From NCBI GenBank assembly GCA_007127615.1, contig SKZB01000158.1, positions 1-5,215 of the forward strand: DNA of 5,215 bases, read 5' to 3'. Both the position numbers and the translations under genes were made by a program. Of the stretch, positions 1 through 5,059 are shown piece by piece. How positions within the stretch are numbered: the first letter of the stretch is position 1; every line of letters starts with the position of its first letter. This DNA comes from Phycisphaerales bacterium. GTDB taxonomy: Bacteria > Planctomycetota > Phycisphaerae > Phycisphaerales > SM1A02. The notes under the pieces were generated by a model. The model did not search any database. It was not told where the DNA came from and saw only the letters and a program-made list of their open reading frames with translations.

Positions 1-52
1 CCTTCGCAAGCCGAGCGTTGAGGAATCGTGACTTGACGCTTCTCTCCACCCC

Positions 53-79
53 TTCGTCTCTCCGTCGCTTCGTCGCTTC
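53..79. repeat. Short tandem repeat with 8-bp period
   Basis: Three adjacent 8-base units are visible: gtctctcc (56-63), gtcgcttc (64-71) and gtcgcttc (72-79). The last two are identical and the first differs at two positions. Read on the minus strand the unit is GAAGCGAC. It lies in a C/T-rich stretch without a convincing gene and close to the CACGAAG-type inverted pair that follows. It probably belongs to the same class of small intergenic repeats, but no function can be read from it. Confidence 0.5.
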
Positions 80-94
80 ACCCCTCCATCTCAT

Positions 95-188
95 CTTCGT
101 GTTCTTTGTGGCTACGCTCTTTCCGTCTGTCTGTTCACAGAACTCGCGCGCCTCTTTCTCACCACGAAGAGCGCGAAGTACACGAAGG
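95..188. repeat. Imperfect inverted repeat of CACGAAG-type units
   Basis: The left arm (95-111), read on the minus strand, is CCACAAAGAACACGAAG. The right arm (162-178), read on the plus strand, is CCACGAAGAGCGCGAAG, which matches at 14 of 17 positions. The right arm continues with one more unit, tacacgaagg (179-188). About 50 bases separate the arms. The units are variations on CACGAAG with a spacing of about 9 bases. Similar motifs occur in intergenic DNA of many environmental bacteria, from general knowledge rather than a search. It sits downstream of the hypothetical gene at 269-781. Function is unknown. Confidence 0.55.
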
Positions 189-228
189 ATTCAAAGTACG
201 AAACCGCTCCAGCGCGTCGTAGAGCCGG

Positions 229-243
229 CGGCCCGTTGGGCCG
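229..243 (-). terminator. Possible hairpin downstream of the 269-781 gene
   Basis: Six bases (cggccc, 229-234) pair perfectly with gggccg (238-243) around a three-base loop. The hairpin lies about 25-40 bases beyond the stop codon of the minus-strand gene at 269-781. It lacks a T-run on the minus strand, so it is not a classical intrinsic terminator. It could stabilise the transcript end or be chance in GC-rich DNA. Confidence 0.25.
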
Positions 244-268
244 GTCCTCCCTCGTTCCGAAGGGTGCA

Positions 269-781
269 TCAGTCGCGAGCGTAGATGAGGATATCGTCCG
301 GGCACCACACGTAGCCCGCGTGTGACCGGTAGCCCCTGAGCCACAGCACTCCGTCCATGCGTCGAAGATAGAACCCCTTGGGCGTATCATCGCTGTCGTC
401 GAGCGGAGCCGAGATGATCGTGATCGAGCCCGGGGGCGCCCGGTGCCTGGTCGCAGGAAATCCGACGGAACCTTCGGCTTGGTCCAGGAACTGAAGTCTC
501 AAATGCGGCCCCAGTTCAAGCGGGCACTCGACCAATCCTGACGCGAGCGCGCGCGCGGTCAGTTGATCGTGCGTGGCGCCTTCTGCGAAGCCGAGATCAG
601 CCACCGAAAGGGCCGCGACCTCGATGACCCTCCTTCGGCTCATGGGCGTGAACCGTCGATCTTCGAACAGAGCCTCGGCCGCCTGATTGAGCCGGACCTG
701 GCGCTTTCGGAGGGCCTGAAGCAATTGGCGCTTGTCCGTACCGCCGAGGCGCACGGAACTCGGAACACGCGGGTCACGCAT
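269..781 (-). CDS. Conserved hypothetical protein, 170 aa
   Basis: The open frame extends upstream to 907, but the ATG at 781 is preceded by AGGAG seven bases away, which decides the start. The 170-residue product is soluble, with no signal peptide or membrane segment. Residues 10-60 are basic and helical-looking (TDKRQLLQALRKR, then MSRRRVIEVAALSVADLGF). A central core at 86-101 reads CPLELGPHLRLQFLDQ, and residues 104-120 include GFPATRHRAPPGS. The C-terminal part (134-167) has GFYLRRMDGVLWLRGYRS and a W-C-P-D-D stretch. I recall similar uncharacterised bacterial proteins with a P-x-E-x-G-P-x-L-R-L-x-x-L-D-Q core and a W-x-P-D-D ending, but no assigned function. No catalytic motif is evident. 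It stands alone, with repeat-bearing spacers on both sides. That it is a real gene is well supported; its role is unknown. Confidence 0.8.
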   Translation of the reverse strand: MRDPRVPSSVRLGGTDKRQLLQALRKRQVRLNQAAEALFEDRRFTPMSRRRVIEVAALSVADLGFAEGATHDQLTARALASGLVECPLELGPHLRLQFLDQAEGSVGFPATRHRAPPGSITIISAPLDDSDDTPKGFYLRRMDGVLWLRGYRSHAGYVWCPDDILIYARD

Positions 782-788
782 ACGCTCG
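774..788 (-). promoter_or_regulatory. Ribosome binding site deciding the start at 781
   Basis: Read on the minus strand the bases before the ATG at 781 are GAGAGGAGCGAGCGT. AGGAG followed by seven bases is a near-ideal Shine-Dalgarno arrangement. The upstream in-frame start at 907 would add 42 Arg/Ala-rich residues (ARARLRRTLL, RPTRERSERM) that look like translated leader. Confidence 0.65.
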
Positions 789-849
789 CTCCTCTCGCGC
801 GTCGGCCGAACGGCTATGCGTTTCTGTTGCGGGGCCGTTGCGTAAACGC

Positions 850-881
850 CCTCCGGCATCGAAAGCAGTGTCCGCCGGAGG
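850..881. repeat. Perfect 8-bp inverted repeat upstream of the 269-781 gene
   Basis: cctccggc (850-857) and gccggagg (874-881) are exact reverse complements separated by 16 bases. The element lies 69-100 bases upstream of the start at 781, where a leader hairpin or operator could be. In GC-rich DNA an 8-bp match of this kind can occur by chance. I could not identify convincing -35/-10 boxes for the gene nearby. Confidence 0.35.
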
Positions 882-948
882 CGGGCACGAGCAGCGGTGG
901 GGGACAAGGACCCGATTCGCCGCCCTGTTCGGATCTTCGTCTGTCTCT

Positions 949-1042
949 ACCACAGTGGATCCAGAGAGCACGGAGAAAATCACCGACCAGTCATGAAATC
1001 CCCATCAATATCTTCCTCTGTACTCTCTGTGTATTCTGCGGT
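949..1042. repeat. Imperfect inverted repeat of CACAGAG-type units
   Basis: The left arm (949-980) reads accacagtggatccagagag then cacggagaaaat. The right arm (1010-1042), read on the minus strand, gives accgcagaatacacagagag then tacagaggaagat. The arms share the CAGAGAG-(C/T)AC-(A/G)GAG core and the ACC(A/G)CAG start, with a mismatched stretch between, giving a pairing of about 32 bases around a loop of about 29. It begins 11 bases beyond the stop codon of the minus-strand gene at 1054-1694, so the RNA would carry a long imperfect hairpin at its 3' end. It has no T-run. The organisation resembles the CACGAAG pair at 95-188 on the other side of the 269-781 gene. Confidence 0.6.
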
Positions 1043-1053
1043 GATCCGCGTTG

Positions 1054-1694
1054 TCATCGATGTTTGTATGTATCGTAGTTCGCTCCGGTCAGAGCACAAA
1101 ATTCCCTCAGGCGATCCTCCGGCACTGACGCACCAACGTCAAGCGGGCAACCGGGATCACCTGCGTCGTACCACTGCAGAATCATTCCGTCCCTCGTGTA
1201 AACATGGCAATGATCCGCGATCTCGGAATGAGCGTGGCGCGAGGCCAGGTCTGCCAGATCGCCCAGGATCTCTGGTGAAGCGGGCAAGTGATACGTCAGC
1301 GGCTTCGGCCAGAAAGTCCCGCGAACAACCTCGTGCCATGCCGCGATGGAATGCTGCTCCAGGAACTTGCGGACGTCCGGGGCCATGGACACTCCCTCAA
1401 GATAAATAGCGGCGCCGGAATCGGGGAGCAGGCGAGAAAGATCGCGGAAGAACGGCTCAAACTCGGACAGGCCCGAGACGACCCAACGAGTGTCATCGCC
1501 GAGACAGATGCCTTTGTCTGGGGCGGGGCCAAAGGCCTTCTTGAGGCACACAAATGAAATCACCCCGCCAAGGATCGCCAGTGCGATGCCGGGGATATGC
1601 TGAAACCGATCCCGAAGACCCCCGACGATTGGAGGAACTGCACAATCGCAAAGAGGCCCGCAAGCCCACCGATGATGATGAGAACGAGTTTCAT
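1054..1694 (-). CDS. Hypothetical protein with two N-terminal membrane segments, frame broken by an apparent 1-base deletion
   Basis: From the ATG at 1694 one frame encodes MKLVLIIIGGLAGLFAIVQF, a good N-terminal membrane segment, then SSGVFGIGFSIS, and runs out into unrelated residues, stopping at 1560. The next frame takes over with PGIALAILGGVISFVCLKKA, a second membrane segment, and continues open to the TGA at 1054. Adding one C to the run of four C (minus strand; plus-strand g at 1591-1594) joins them smoothly as FSISPGIALAI and yields about 213 residues. The long frame alone could start at 1713, but its first 40 residues (HETRSHHHRWACGPLCDC) look like out-of-frame translation. The soluble part (about 66-213) has no motif I recognise; it includes FEPFFRDLSRLLPDSGAAIY and WHEVVRGTFWPKPLTYHLPA. 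No clear ribosome binding site precedes 1694; a GTG at 1763 is an alternative start. The break may be a sequencing error, a recent mutation or, less likely, programmed slippage. Function unknown. Confidence 0.65.
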
Positions 1695-1791
1695 GGAAGC
1701 GACCGGACGCCAAAGATAACCGGCGCCCGTCAGGGCGGCGTGACCTGCCCCCGTTCCATCCACCTTTCGCGGATTCCTGAAGGGCCAGCAG

Positions 1792-1992
1792 AAGTCGGGG
1801 TGACAGGATTCGAACCTGCGGCTTTCCGCCGCGGTGGACGCTTTACCGGAGGTGCATTGATCAGCCGGTCAAGATCGTCTCGACCTCTGCCGGGTTTGAA
1901 CGCTCGTTCGCGCCGGATCGTCCCCGGAACGGACCTCTTGAACCGGTCCCTGGAAAAGGAAAAGTCGGGGTGACAGGATTTGAACCTGCGGC
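1792..1992. repeat. Direct repeat pair of 31 bp (tRNA-Pro 3' end), 170 bp apart
   Basis: The copies are 1792-1822 and 1962-1992, identical except for one base, with starts exactly 170 bases apart. One copy is the 3' end of the functional tRNA-Pro gene. Repeats made of a tRNA 3' end are the usual outcome when an integrative element uses a tRNA gene as its attachment site. Here the distance is too small for an element and no integrase is present, so at most this is a relic. Partial tandem duplication is the alternative. The DNA between the copies contains a hairpin at 1867-1885 (eight pairs including one G-T, three-base loop) and no gene. Confidence 0.6.
1795..1847 (-). pseudogene. tRNA-Pro remnant (3' part only)
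   Basis: Positions 1792-1822 repeat 1962-1992 of the intact tRNA-Pro with a single difference in 31 bases (c at 1811, t at 1981). The shared part covers the 3' acceptor strand, the discriminator A, the complete T arm and the end of the variable region. Further upstream on the minus strand GGTAAAGCG (1847-1839) resembles GGTAGAGCG of the D arm of tRNA-Pro. The intervening anticodon region is shortened (16 bases against 19), cannot form a five-pair stem with a seven-base loop, and is a GC-rich near-palindrome around CCGCGG. No 5' acceptor strand able to pair with CACCCCG occurs at the expected distance. The only nearby candidate, CGGGGAC at 1926-1920, is about 80 bases further out than the end of the remnant and matches five of seven positions. 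This is therefore a decayed or partial tRNA copy. Confidence 0.65.
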
Positions 1993-2038
1993 CTCGTCGT
2001 CCCGAACGACGCGCTCTACCAAGCTGAGCTACACCCCG
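1965..2038 (-). tRNA. tRNA-Pro (anticodon CGG)
   Basis: The minus strand folds into a complete cloverleaf of 74 bases. The acceptor stem is CGGGGTG (2038-2032) paired with CACCCCG (1972-1966), and the discriminator is A. The D arm contains GCTC and GAGC around AGCTTGGTA. The anticodon stem is CGTCG/CGACG around the loop TTCGGGA, giving anticodon CGG. The T arm is GCAGG-TTCAAAT-CCTGT. The C1-G72 pair is a hallmark of bacterial proline tRNAs and agrees with the anticodon. The CCA end is not encoded and must be added afterwards. It follows tRNA-Tyr after 52 bases and is probably co-transcribed with it. It decodes CCG, a codon expected to be frequent in this GC-rich genome. Confidence 0.95.
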
Positions 2039-2090
2039 TGTGTAGCGATCTCATGAATTGTGGCCCGCAAAAGAAAGGGCGGCGGACGAG

Positions 2091-2173
2091 TGGGCGAGAC
2101 AGGATTCGAACCTGTGAAGGCATACGCCAGCAGATTTACAGTCTGCCCCCTTTGGCCACTTGGGTACTCGCCC
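2091..2173 (-). tRNA. tRNA-Tyr (anticodon GTA)
   Basis: An 83-base class II tRNA on the minus strand. The acceptor stem is GGGCGAG (2173-2167) paired with CTCGCCC (2098-2092), with discriminator A at 2091. The D region contains AGTGGCCAAA, typical of tyrosine tRNAs. The anticodon arm is GCAGA-CTGTAAA-TCTGC, giving anticodon GTA. A long variable arm follows, with a short GGC/GCC stem, and then the T arm ACAGG-TTCGAAT-CCTGT. The long variable arm is expected for bacterial tRNA-Tyr. CCA is not encoded. It is the first gene downstream of the promoter at 2204-2232, with a 5' leader of about 24 bases to be removed by RNase P. Confidence 0.96.
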
Positions 2174-2203
2174 TGATTGCGTTTCCGAACGATCGAGCGG
2201 GGC

Positions 2204-2232
2204 AGTGTACCCCGTCCCGAGAATCCGATCAA
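2204..2232 (-). promoter_or_regulatory. Sigma-70-type promoter for the tRNA-Tyr/tRNA-Pro unit
   Basis: Read on the minus strand, TTGATC (2232-2227) and TACACT (2209-2204) are separated by exactly 17 bases and match the -35 and -10 consensus at four of six positions each. Transcription would start near 2197, about 24 bases before the tRNA-Tyr 5' end. The -10 box is followed at once by GCCCCGC, a GC-rich discriminator of the kind found at stable-RNA promoters subject to stringent control. The -10 box is flanked by the inverted repeat CGGGG/CCCCG. The promoter lies just beyond the stop codon of cdsA, so the tRNAs can be expressed independently of that gene. Confidence 0.7.
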
Positions 2233-2251
2233 GCAGTTCGGAAGGTTCCCA

Positions 2252-3154
2252 TTACGTCAGAAGCGTCAACATCCAGAACGCGACCGGGGCGACCATCAGA
2301 GGGGAGTCGAGAACGTCCAGTACGCCGCCCATGCCGGGCAGGATCTGCGAGGAATCCTTGATCCCCGCGCCGCGCTTGAGCAGGCTCATCGTGAGATCGC
2401 CGAACTGGCCGACCAGGGCGAAGACGACCCCGCAGAGAAGGCCGACCCAGAGCGGGACGTGATCGGACGGATCGACCAGGACCGCGCTCAACGCCGCGAG
2501 CCCGAGCCCCACCAGAGCCGAGGTCACCACGCCGCCGATGAGACCCTCCCACGTCTTGCCGGGGCTGAGCCACGGGATGAGTTTGTGCCGGCCGATCGAC
2601 ATGCCGGTGAAGTAGGCGCCGATATCGCACGCCTTCGTCGTCAGCACGATGCCGACGATCCACCAGGCGGTATGGTCCCGGCGCAGCAGCAGCAGGAACC
2701 CGAGCATGATGCCAAGGTAGACCATCGCGAACATGACCCCGCCCGCGGCGGCGAGCACGCCCTGCACGTTTTTCTGCCGGCTGAAGGTGAGCAGCGAAAG
2801 GACGAACATGCCGATCAGACCGGTCGAAAAGACCGCGATGGCGGTCACGACTTCCGCATCCATCGGGATCGCGTAGGTCATGACCAGCCCGACGACCGCG
2901 CCGAGTGCGGTCAGCCAGCGGCGCGCATGAATGTTGTTCGCTTTGACGATGGCGGACAGCTCGAACGCGGCGAGCGGCGCCACGATCAGGGCGAGCATGA
3001 ACAGGATCAGACCGCGGGGAGGATGGTCCTTGCCCCGGAAGAGATCCTGCCAGAAGCCGTGCAGTTGCACGGTATCGAGCCAGTCATCGAACCAGACGAT
3101 GAGGAGCAGGGCGATGATCAGAACCGGGCCGGTGATGAGGCGATACCGCAGCAT
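2252..3154 (-). CDS. cdsA: Phosphatidate cytidylyltransferase (CDP-diglyceride synthase)
   Basis: This integral membrane enzyme makes CDP-diacylglycerol and pyrophosphate from phosphatidate and CTP, the branch point of bacterial phospholipid synthesis. From the ATG at 3154 the product is 300 residues, close to the usual length. Eight or nine hydrophobic segments are visible, the first at about 7-21. The conserved motif around 177-204 reads DIGAYFTG...SPGKTWEG. The C-terminal signature (257-283) has S257, K260-R261, K266-D267, PGMGG (273-277), D280 and D283. The usual PGHGG histidine is Met275 and the usual Arg before the last Asp is replaced (DVLD). The K-D and D-x-x-D acids, thought to bind metal, are kept, so activity is likely. 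The frame extends upstream to 3214, but that start would overlap the rhodanese gene by 40 bases and add an uninformative stretch; the ATG at 3154 begins 20 bases after the rhodanese stop. No strong ribosome binding site is seen there, so coupling to the upstream genes is plausible. Confidence 0.93.
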   Translation of the reverse strand: MLRYRLITGPVLIIALLLIVWFDDWLDTVQLHGFWQDLFRGKDHPPRGLILFMLALIVAPLAAFELSAIVKANNIHARRWLTALGAVVGLVMTYAIPMDAEVVTAIAVFSTGLIGMFVLSLLTFSRQKNVQGVLAAAGGVMFAMVYLGIMLGFLLLLRRDHTAWWIVGIVLTTKACDIGAYFTGMSIGRHKLIPWLSPGKTWEGLIGGVVTSALVGLGLAALSAVLVDPSDHVPLWVGLLCGVVFALVGQFGDLTMSLLKRGAGIKDSSQILPGMGGVLDVLDSPLMVAPVAFWMLTLLT

Positions 3155-3174
3155 GGGAGCGATCAACCACGTGT

Positions 3175-3501
3175 TCAGTAGCGGGGGATCTGCGGATCGA
3201 TCTCGACCGACCACCGGTCGATCCCGCCGACCATCGAGCGGACATCGGTGAAGCCCTGCTGCAGCAGGTAATCCGTCACGCGCTGCGAACGCATGCCCGC
3301 GTGACAGTACACCACGATCGGCTGCTCCTTGTGCGGCTCCAGTTCCTCCAGCCGCTGCGGAATCTCCTGCATGGGCACAAGGCGCGAACCGTCAATCCGC
3401 GCGACCTCATACTCTTCGGGCGTGCGGCAATCGAGCAGCAGGAACGATTCCTCCTTCTGCTTCAGCAGTTCGTGCGTCTGGTGGGGTGTGATCGTGGTCA
3501 T
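3175..3501 (-). CDS. Single-domain rhodanese-like sulfurtransferase
   Basis: The 108-residue product is one rhodanese domain, the size of GlpE-type proteins. The family moves sulfane sulfur from a persulfide on the active-site cysteine to acceptors such as cyanide or thioredoxin. Residues 21-43 carry the first conserved block (LLLDCRTPEEYEVARIDGSR followed by LVP), with D24. The active-site loop C66-H-A-G-M-R-S fits the C-x-x-G-x-R-S pattern and keeps the catalytic Cys. The end includes GGIDRW (92-97), the usual closing motif. There is no signal peptide, so it should be cytoplasmic. I chose the ATG at 3501, which overlaps the stop codon of the preceding gene as ATGA and has GGAAGAG just before it; a TTG at 3531 would add ten residues not typical of the family. 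cdsA follows after 20 bases. The physiological acceptor cannot be told. Confidence 0.9.
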   Translation of the reverse strand: MTTITPHQTHELLKQKEESFLLLDCRTPEEYEVARIDGSRLVPMQEIPQRLEELEPHKEQPIVVYCHAGMRSQRVTDYLLQQGFTDVRSMVGGIDRWSVEIDPQIPRY

Positions 3502-4142
3502 CTCTTCCAAGATTTGTAACGGACCGGCCAATCGTCCGGGTATTGCATCTGCGGATCCGGCTCATCAACGTGCCGGGGCGTGATGGCGTTTTCGGCATCA
3601 ATCCAGGCGCGGTACGTCGCGTACTCATGATCGGGCAGGTGAACGTCGGTCGACCTGGTCGGCCGCTCGATCCGCCACGGATGCCGGCCGCGAAAAATCG
3701 TCTCGAACGGGGCGATGATCACGACGCCGCCGGCCTGGAGCAGATCGAGTCCGCCCTCGACGAGATGAACGAGCGCGTTCTCTTCCGTCTCGAGCACGGT
3801 CTCGATCGTCGGCGCCTCGCCGCGCTGCCGCGCGGTCTGATCGGTCAGAGCGAGATCCCGCACGTACTGCGGATGATGCTCGATCTGCCGCCGGGGAACT
3901 TGCACCGTGATCAGCGGCCAATGGCTACGGTCGTGGCCCCGGGTGACGGAAGGGGTGTCGCTGACAGAGCTCTGCTCCGCGCCCCCGAGGGCGGGCAGGT
4001 CCACGCCGTCGAGCCCCACGGACGTGTTCAGCCGCTGACCGCAACCGGTGAAAGAAGCCGGCAGCAGCAGCACGATCCCGGCCAGCACGGCGCGGGAAAG
4101 CACGGTCAGGGAAGGCAAGCGTCCTGGTCTGGAGATATTCAT
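3498..4142 (-). CDS. Putative lipoprotein of unknown function
   Basis: The 214-residue product begins with a basic stretch (R5, R8, R17), a hydrophobic core (residues 18-28, AVLAGIVLLLP) and F-T-G-C with Cys34. This resembles a lipoprotein signal peptide in which Phe replaces the usual Leu at -3. The mature part starts with a low-complexity linker, then a region with basic and acidic residues (HWPLITVQVPRRQIEHHPQY). A hydrophobic segment follows at about 120-145 (VHLVEGGLDLLQAGGVVIIA). The C terminus is rich in Asp, Pro and Trp. I recognise no domain. It is probably exported and lipid-anchored. It is the first gene of a cluster with the rhodanese (4-base overlap) and cdsA. Its own ribosome binding site is weak (GAGAG 12 bases before ATG). 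A role linked to rhodanese or CdsA is only suggested by position. Confidence 0.8.
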   Translation of the reverse strand: MNISRPGRLPSLTVLSRAVLAGIVLLLPASFTGCGQRLNTSVGLDGVDLPALGGAEQSSVSDTPSVTRGHDRSHWPLITVQVPRRQIEHHPQYVRDLALTDQTARQRGEAPTIETVLETEENALVHLVEGGLDLLQAGGVVIIAPFETIFRGRHPWRIERPTRSTDVHLPDHEYATYRAWIDAENAITPRHVDEPDPQMQYPDDWPVRYKSWKR

Positions 4143-4180
4143 CGTTGACGGGATCTCTCTATCGCTGACGGGCTCACATT
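4141..4180 (-). repeat. 20-bp direct repeat at the start of the lipoprotein gene
   Basis: Units at 4141-4160 and 4161-4180 match at 15 of 20 positions. On the minus strand both contain CCCGTCA(A/G)CGAT, exactly 20 bases (about two helical turns) apart. The unit at 4181-4200 is a poorer third copy (CCGTC and CGAT retained). The first unit includes the ATG at 4142. The spacing would suit a protein bound between the possible promoter and the gene, but may be chance. Confidence 0.35.
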
Positions 4181-4204
4181 ATCGATGAGGACGGCTTCTC
4201 ACTG
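4178..4204 (-). promoter_or_regulatory. Possible promoter of the lipoprotein-rhodanese-cdsA cluster
   Basis: On the minus strand GATAAT (4183-4178) is a good -10 candidate, 35 bases before the ATG at 4142. The -35 is poor: TCAGTG lies 16 bases upstream, while TTGGTC is 20 bases upstream, too far. The intergenic position and A/T content relative to its surroundings favour a promoter here, but the call is weak. Confidence 0.35.
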
Positions 4205-4336
4205 ACCAAACGGGGCGGGACGGATGCAGACTCGAGCGGCTCCATCCTTGAAACGATCTTACCAGTTCACTGCGCCGCGGGTGTTCCCGGCGGAACGAGA
4301 TCGGGGATCGCCCGGGGGCATGACCATCAATGTTCA

Positions 4337-5059
4337 TCATGACCGATCATGATCGTCGTCATCGAGGCGCAGCCCCCGGATCGCGCTGCGAACCGTATCG
4401 GGATCGAACCCCCGCCGCGCGAGCAGGCCGGAGAGACGCCGGATCCTGGTCATCCGGGGCAGGCCGCTCATCGTCCGCAGGCGCCGCTCCGCCAGCGCGA
4501 TCGCGTCCTCAACGGGATCGGTTTCCGACAACACCGCGCGGGCCGCCCGTTCGGCGAGCTCACGATCGACCCGCTTCTCCACGAGCTTTTGTACGAGCAG
4601 ACGACGACCCGCGGGCTTCTGCCGCAGAATCGACTCGGCCAACTGCCGCGCGAACTGTTCATCGTCGAGCCAGCCGTCCTCGGCAAGCTGGTCGAGAACC
4701 CGGTCCACCAGCTCGCGCGGAAAATCTCTCTTGAGAAGACGTTCGGCCAGGTCGCCGCGGCTGTAACTCCGGCGGGCGAGTCGGGCCAGAGCCGCCTTGC
4801 GGATTTTCATGAGGGTCCGGCTGGCTTCGACGCGGAAGGCGAGTTCCTCGGTCCACGCCATCCCGACTTCCAGACCGAGCCCTTCGACCTCGTGATCCGC
4901 CAGGGTCACCCGGCGACGGCCGCCCACCTTGATCCGCCGCCGGTTGGGATTGCTCGGCAGGGGTTCGATCGCGGTGATGGTCGCCGTCCCGGATGGTGCG
5001 TCTGTTTCATGCATGATGGATCGAGAGCCGAGCGTGAATCGCGAACGGAGGGCGGGCAT
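4337..5059 (-). CDS. recX: Regulatory protein RecX
   Basis: RecX binds RecA filaments and modulates their activity in recombination and the SOS response; it acts in the cytoplasm. The 240-residue product has the family's arrangement. An N-terminal region with beta-strand-like residues is at about 26-75 (ITAIEPLPSNPNRRRIKVGG). Three helical RecX repeats follow. The first, around 86-137, contains ALARLARRSYSRGDLAERL and DGWLDDEQFAR. The second is near 139-180, and the third near 185-230 includes IRRLSGLLARRGFDPDTV. The C-terminal tail is acidic (DDDDHD). The ATG at 5059 abuts the stop codon of the preceding TPR gene (TGAATG), which suggests translational coupling. An ATG at 5014 (MHETDA) is an alternative that removes 15 residues; neither has a clear ribosome binding site. 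recA is not in the window. Confidence 0.9.
   Translation of the reverse strand: MPALRSRFTLGSRSIMHETDAPSGTATITAIEPLPSNPNRRRIKVGGRRRVTLADHEVEGLGLEVGMAWTEELAFRVEASRTLMKIRKAALARLARRSYSRGDLAERLLKRDFPRELVDRVLDQLAEDGWLDDEQFARQLAESILRQKPAGRRLLVQKLVEKRVDRELAERAARAVLSETDPVEDAIALAERRLRTMSGLPRMTRIRRLSGLLARRGFDPDTVRSAIRGLRLDDDDHDRS

Noticed and set aside
1..21. Possible end of a plus-strand gene (…PSQAER then TGA)
   Set aside because: Seven codons at the window edge cannot be distinguished from chance.
53..188. CRISPR array
   Set aside because: The repeats are short, degenerate and in opposite orientation, with no uniform spacers and no cas genes.
563..1409. Overlapping plus-strand open frames (563-1078 and 897-1409)
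   Set aside because: They run through the antisense of two minus-strand genes and through the repeat-rich spacer, have Arg/Pro/Ser-rich compositions and no ribosome binding site that I can see.
1795..1900. Selenocysteine tRNA (a TTCAAAC loop-like sequence near 1895)
   Set aside because: The distance to the T arm is about 80 bases, far more than in tRNA-Sec, and the flanking bases do not form the anticodon stem.
1795..1926. A complete tRNA with an insertion, using CGGGGAC at 1926-1920 as 5' acceptor strand
   Set aside because: Only five of seven acceptor positions pair, position 8 is not T, and no D arm or anticodon arm can be drawn in the roughly 130 bases.
1931..1949. Hairpin GGACC/GGTCC downstream of tRNA-Pro as a terminator
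   Set aside because: The stem has only five pairs with a nine-base loop, and the T-rich stretch lies before the stem on the transcribed strand rather than after it.
2177..3181. Long plus-strand open frame (334 codons) opposite cdsA
   Set aside because: Its translation is a monotonous mix of Asp, Glu, His, Gln and Arg without domains, as expected for the antisense of a GC-rich membrane protein gene. The opposite strand encodes an unmistakable CdsA.
3543..4148. Plus-strand open frame of 201 codons opposite the lipoprotein gene
   Set aside because: It covers nearly the same stretch as the minus-strand gene. The minus frame has a signal peptide and the ATGA junction with the rhodanese, while the plus frame has no recognisable domain or start signal.
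4281..4300. Hairpin GTTCC/GGAAC downstream of recX as a terminator
   Set aside because: Five pairs and no T-run; similar short hairpins arise easily in this GC-rich sequence.
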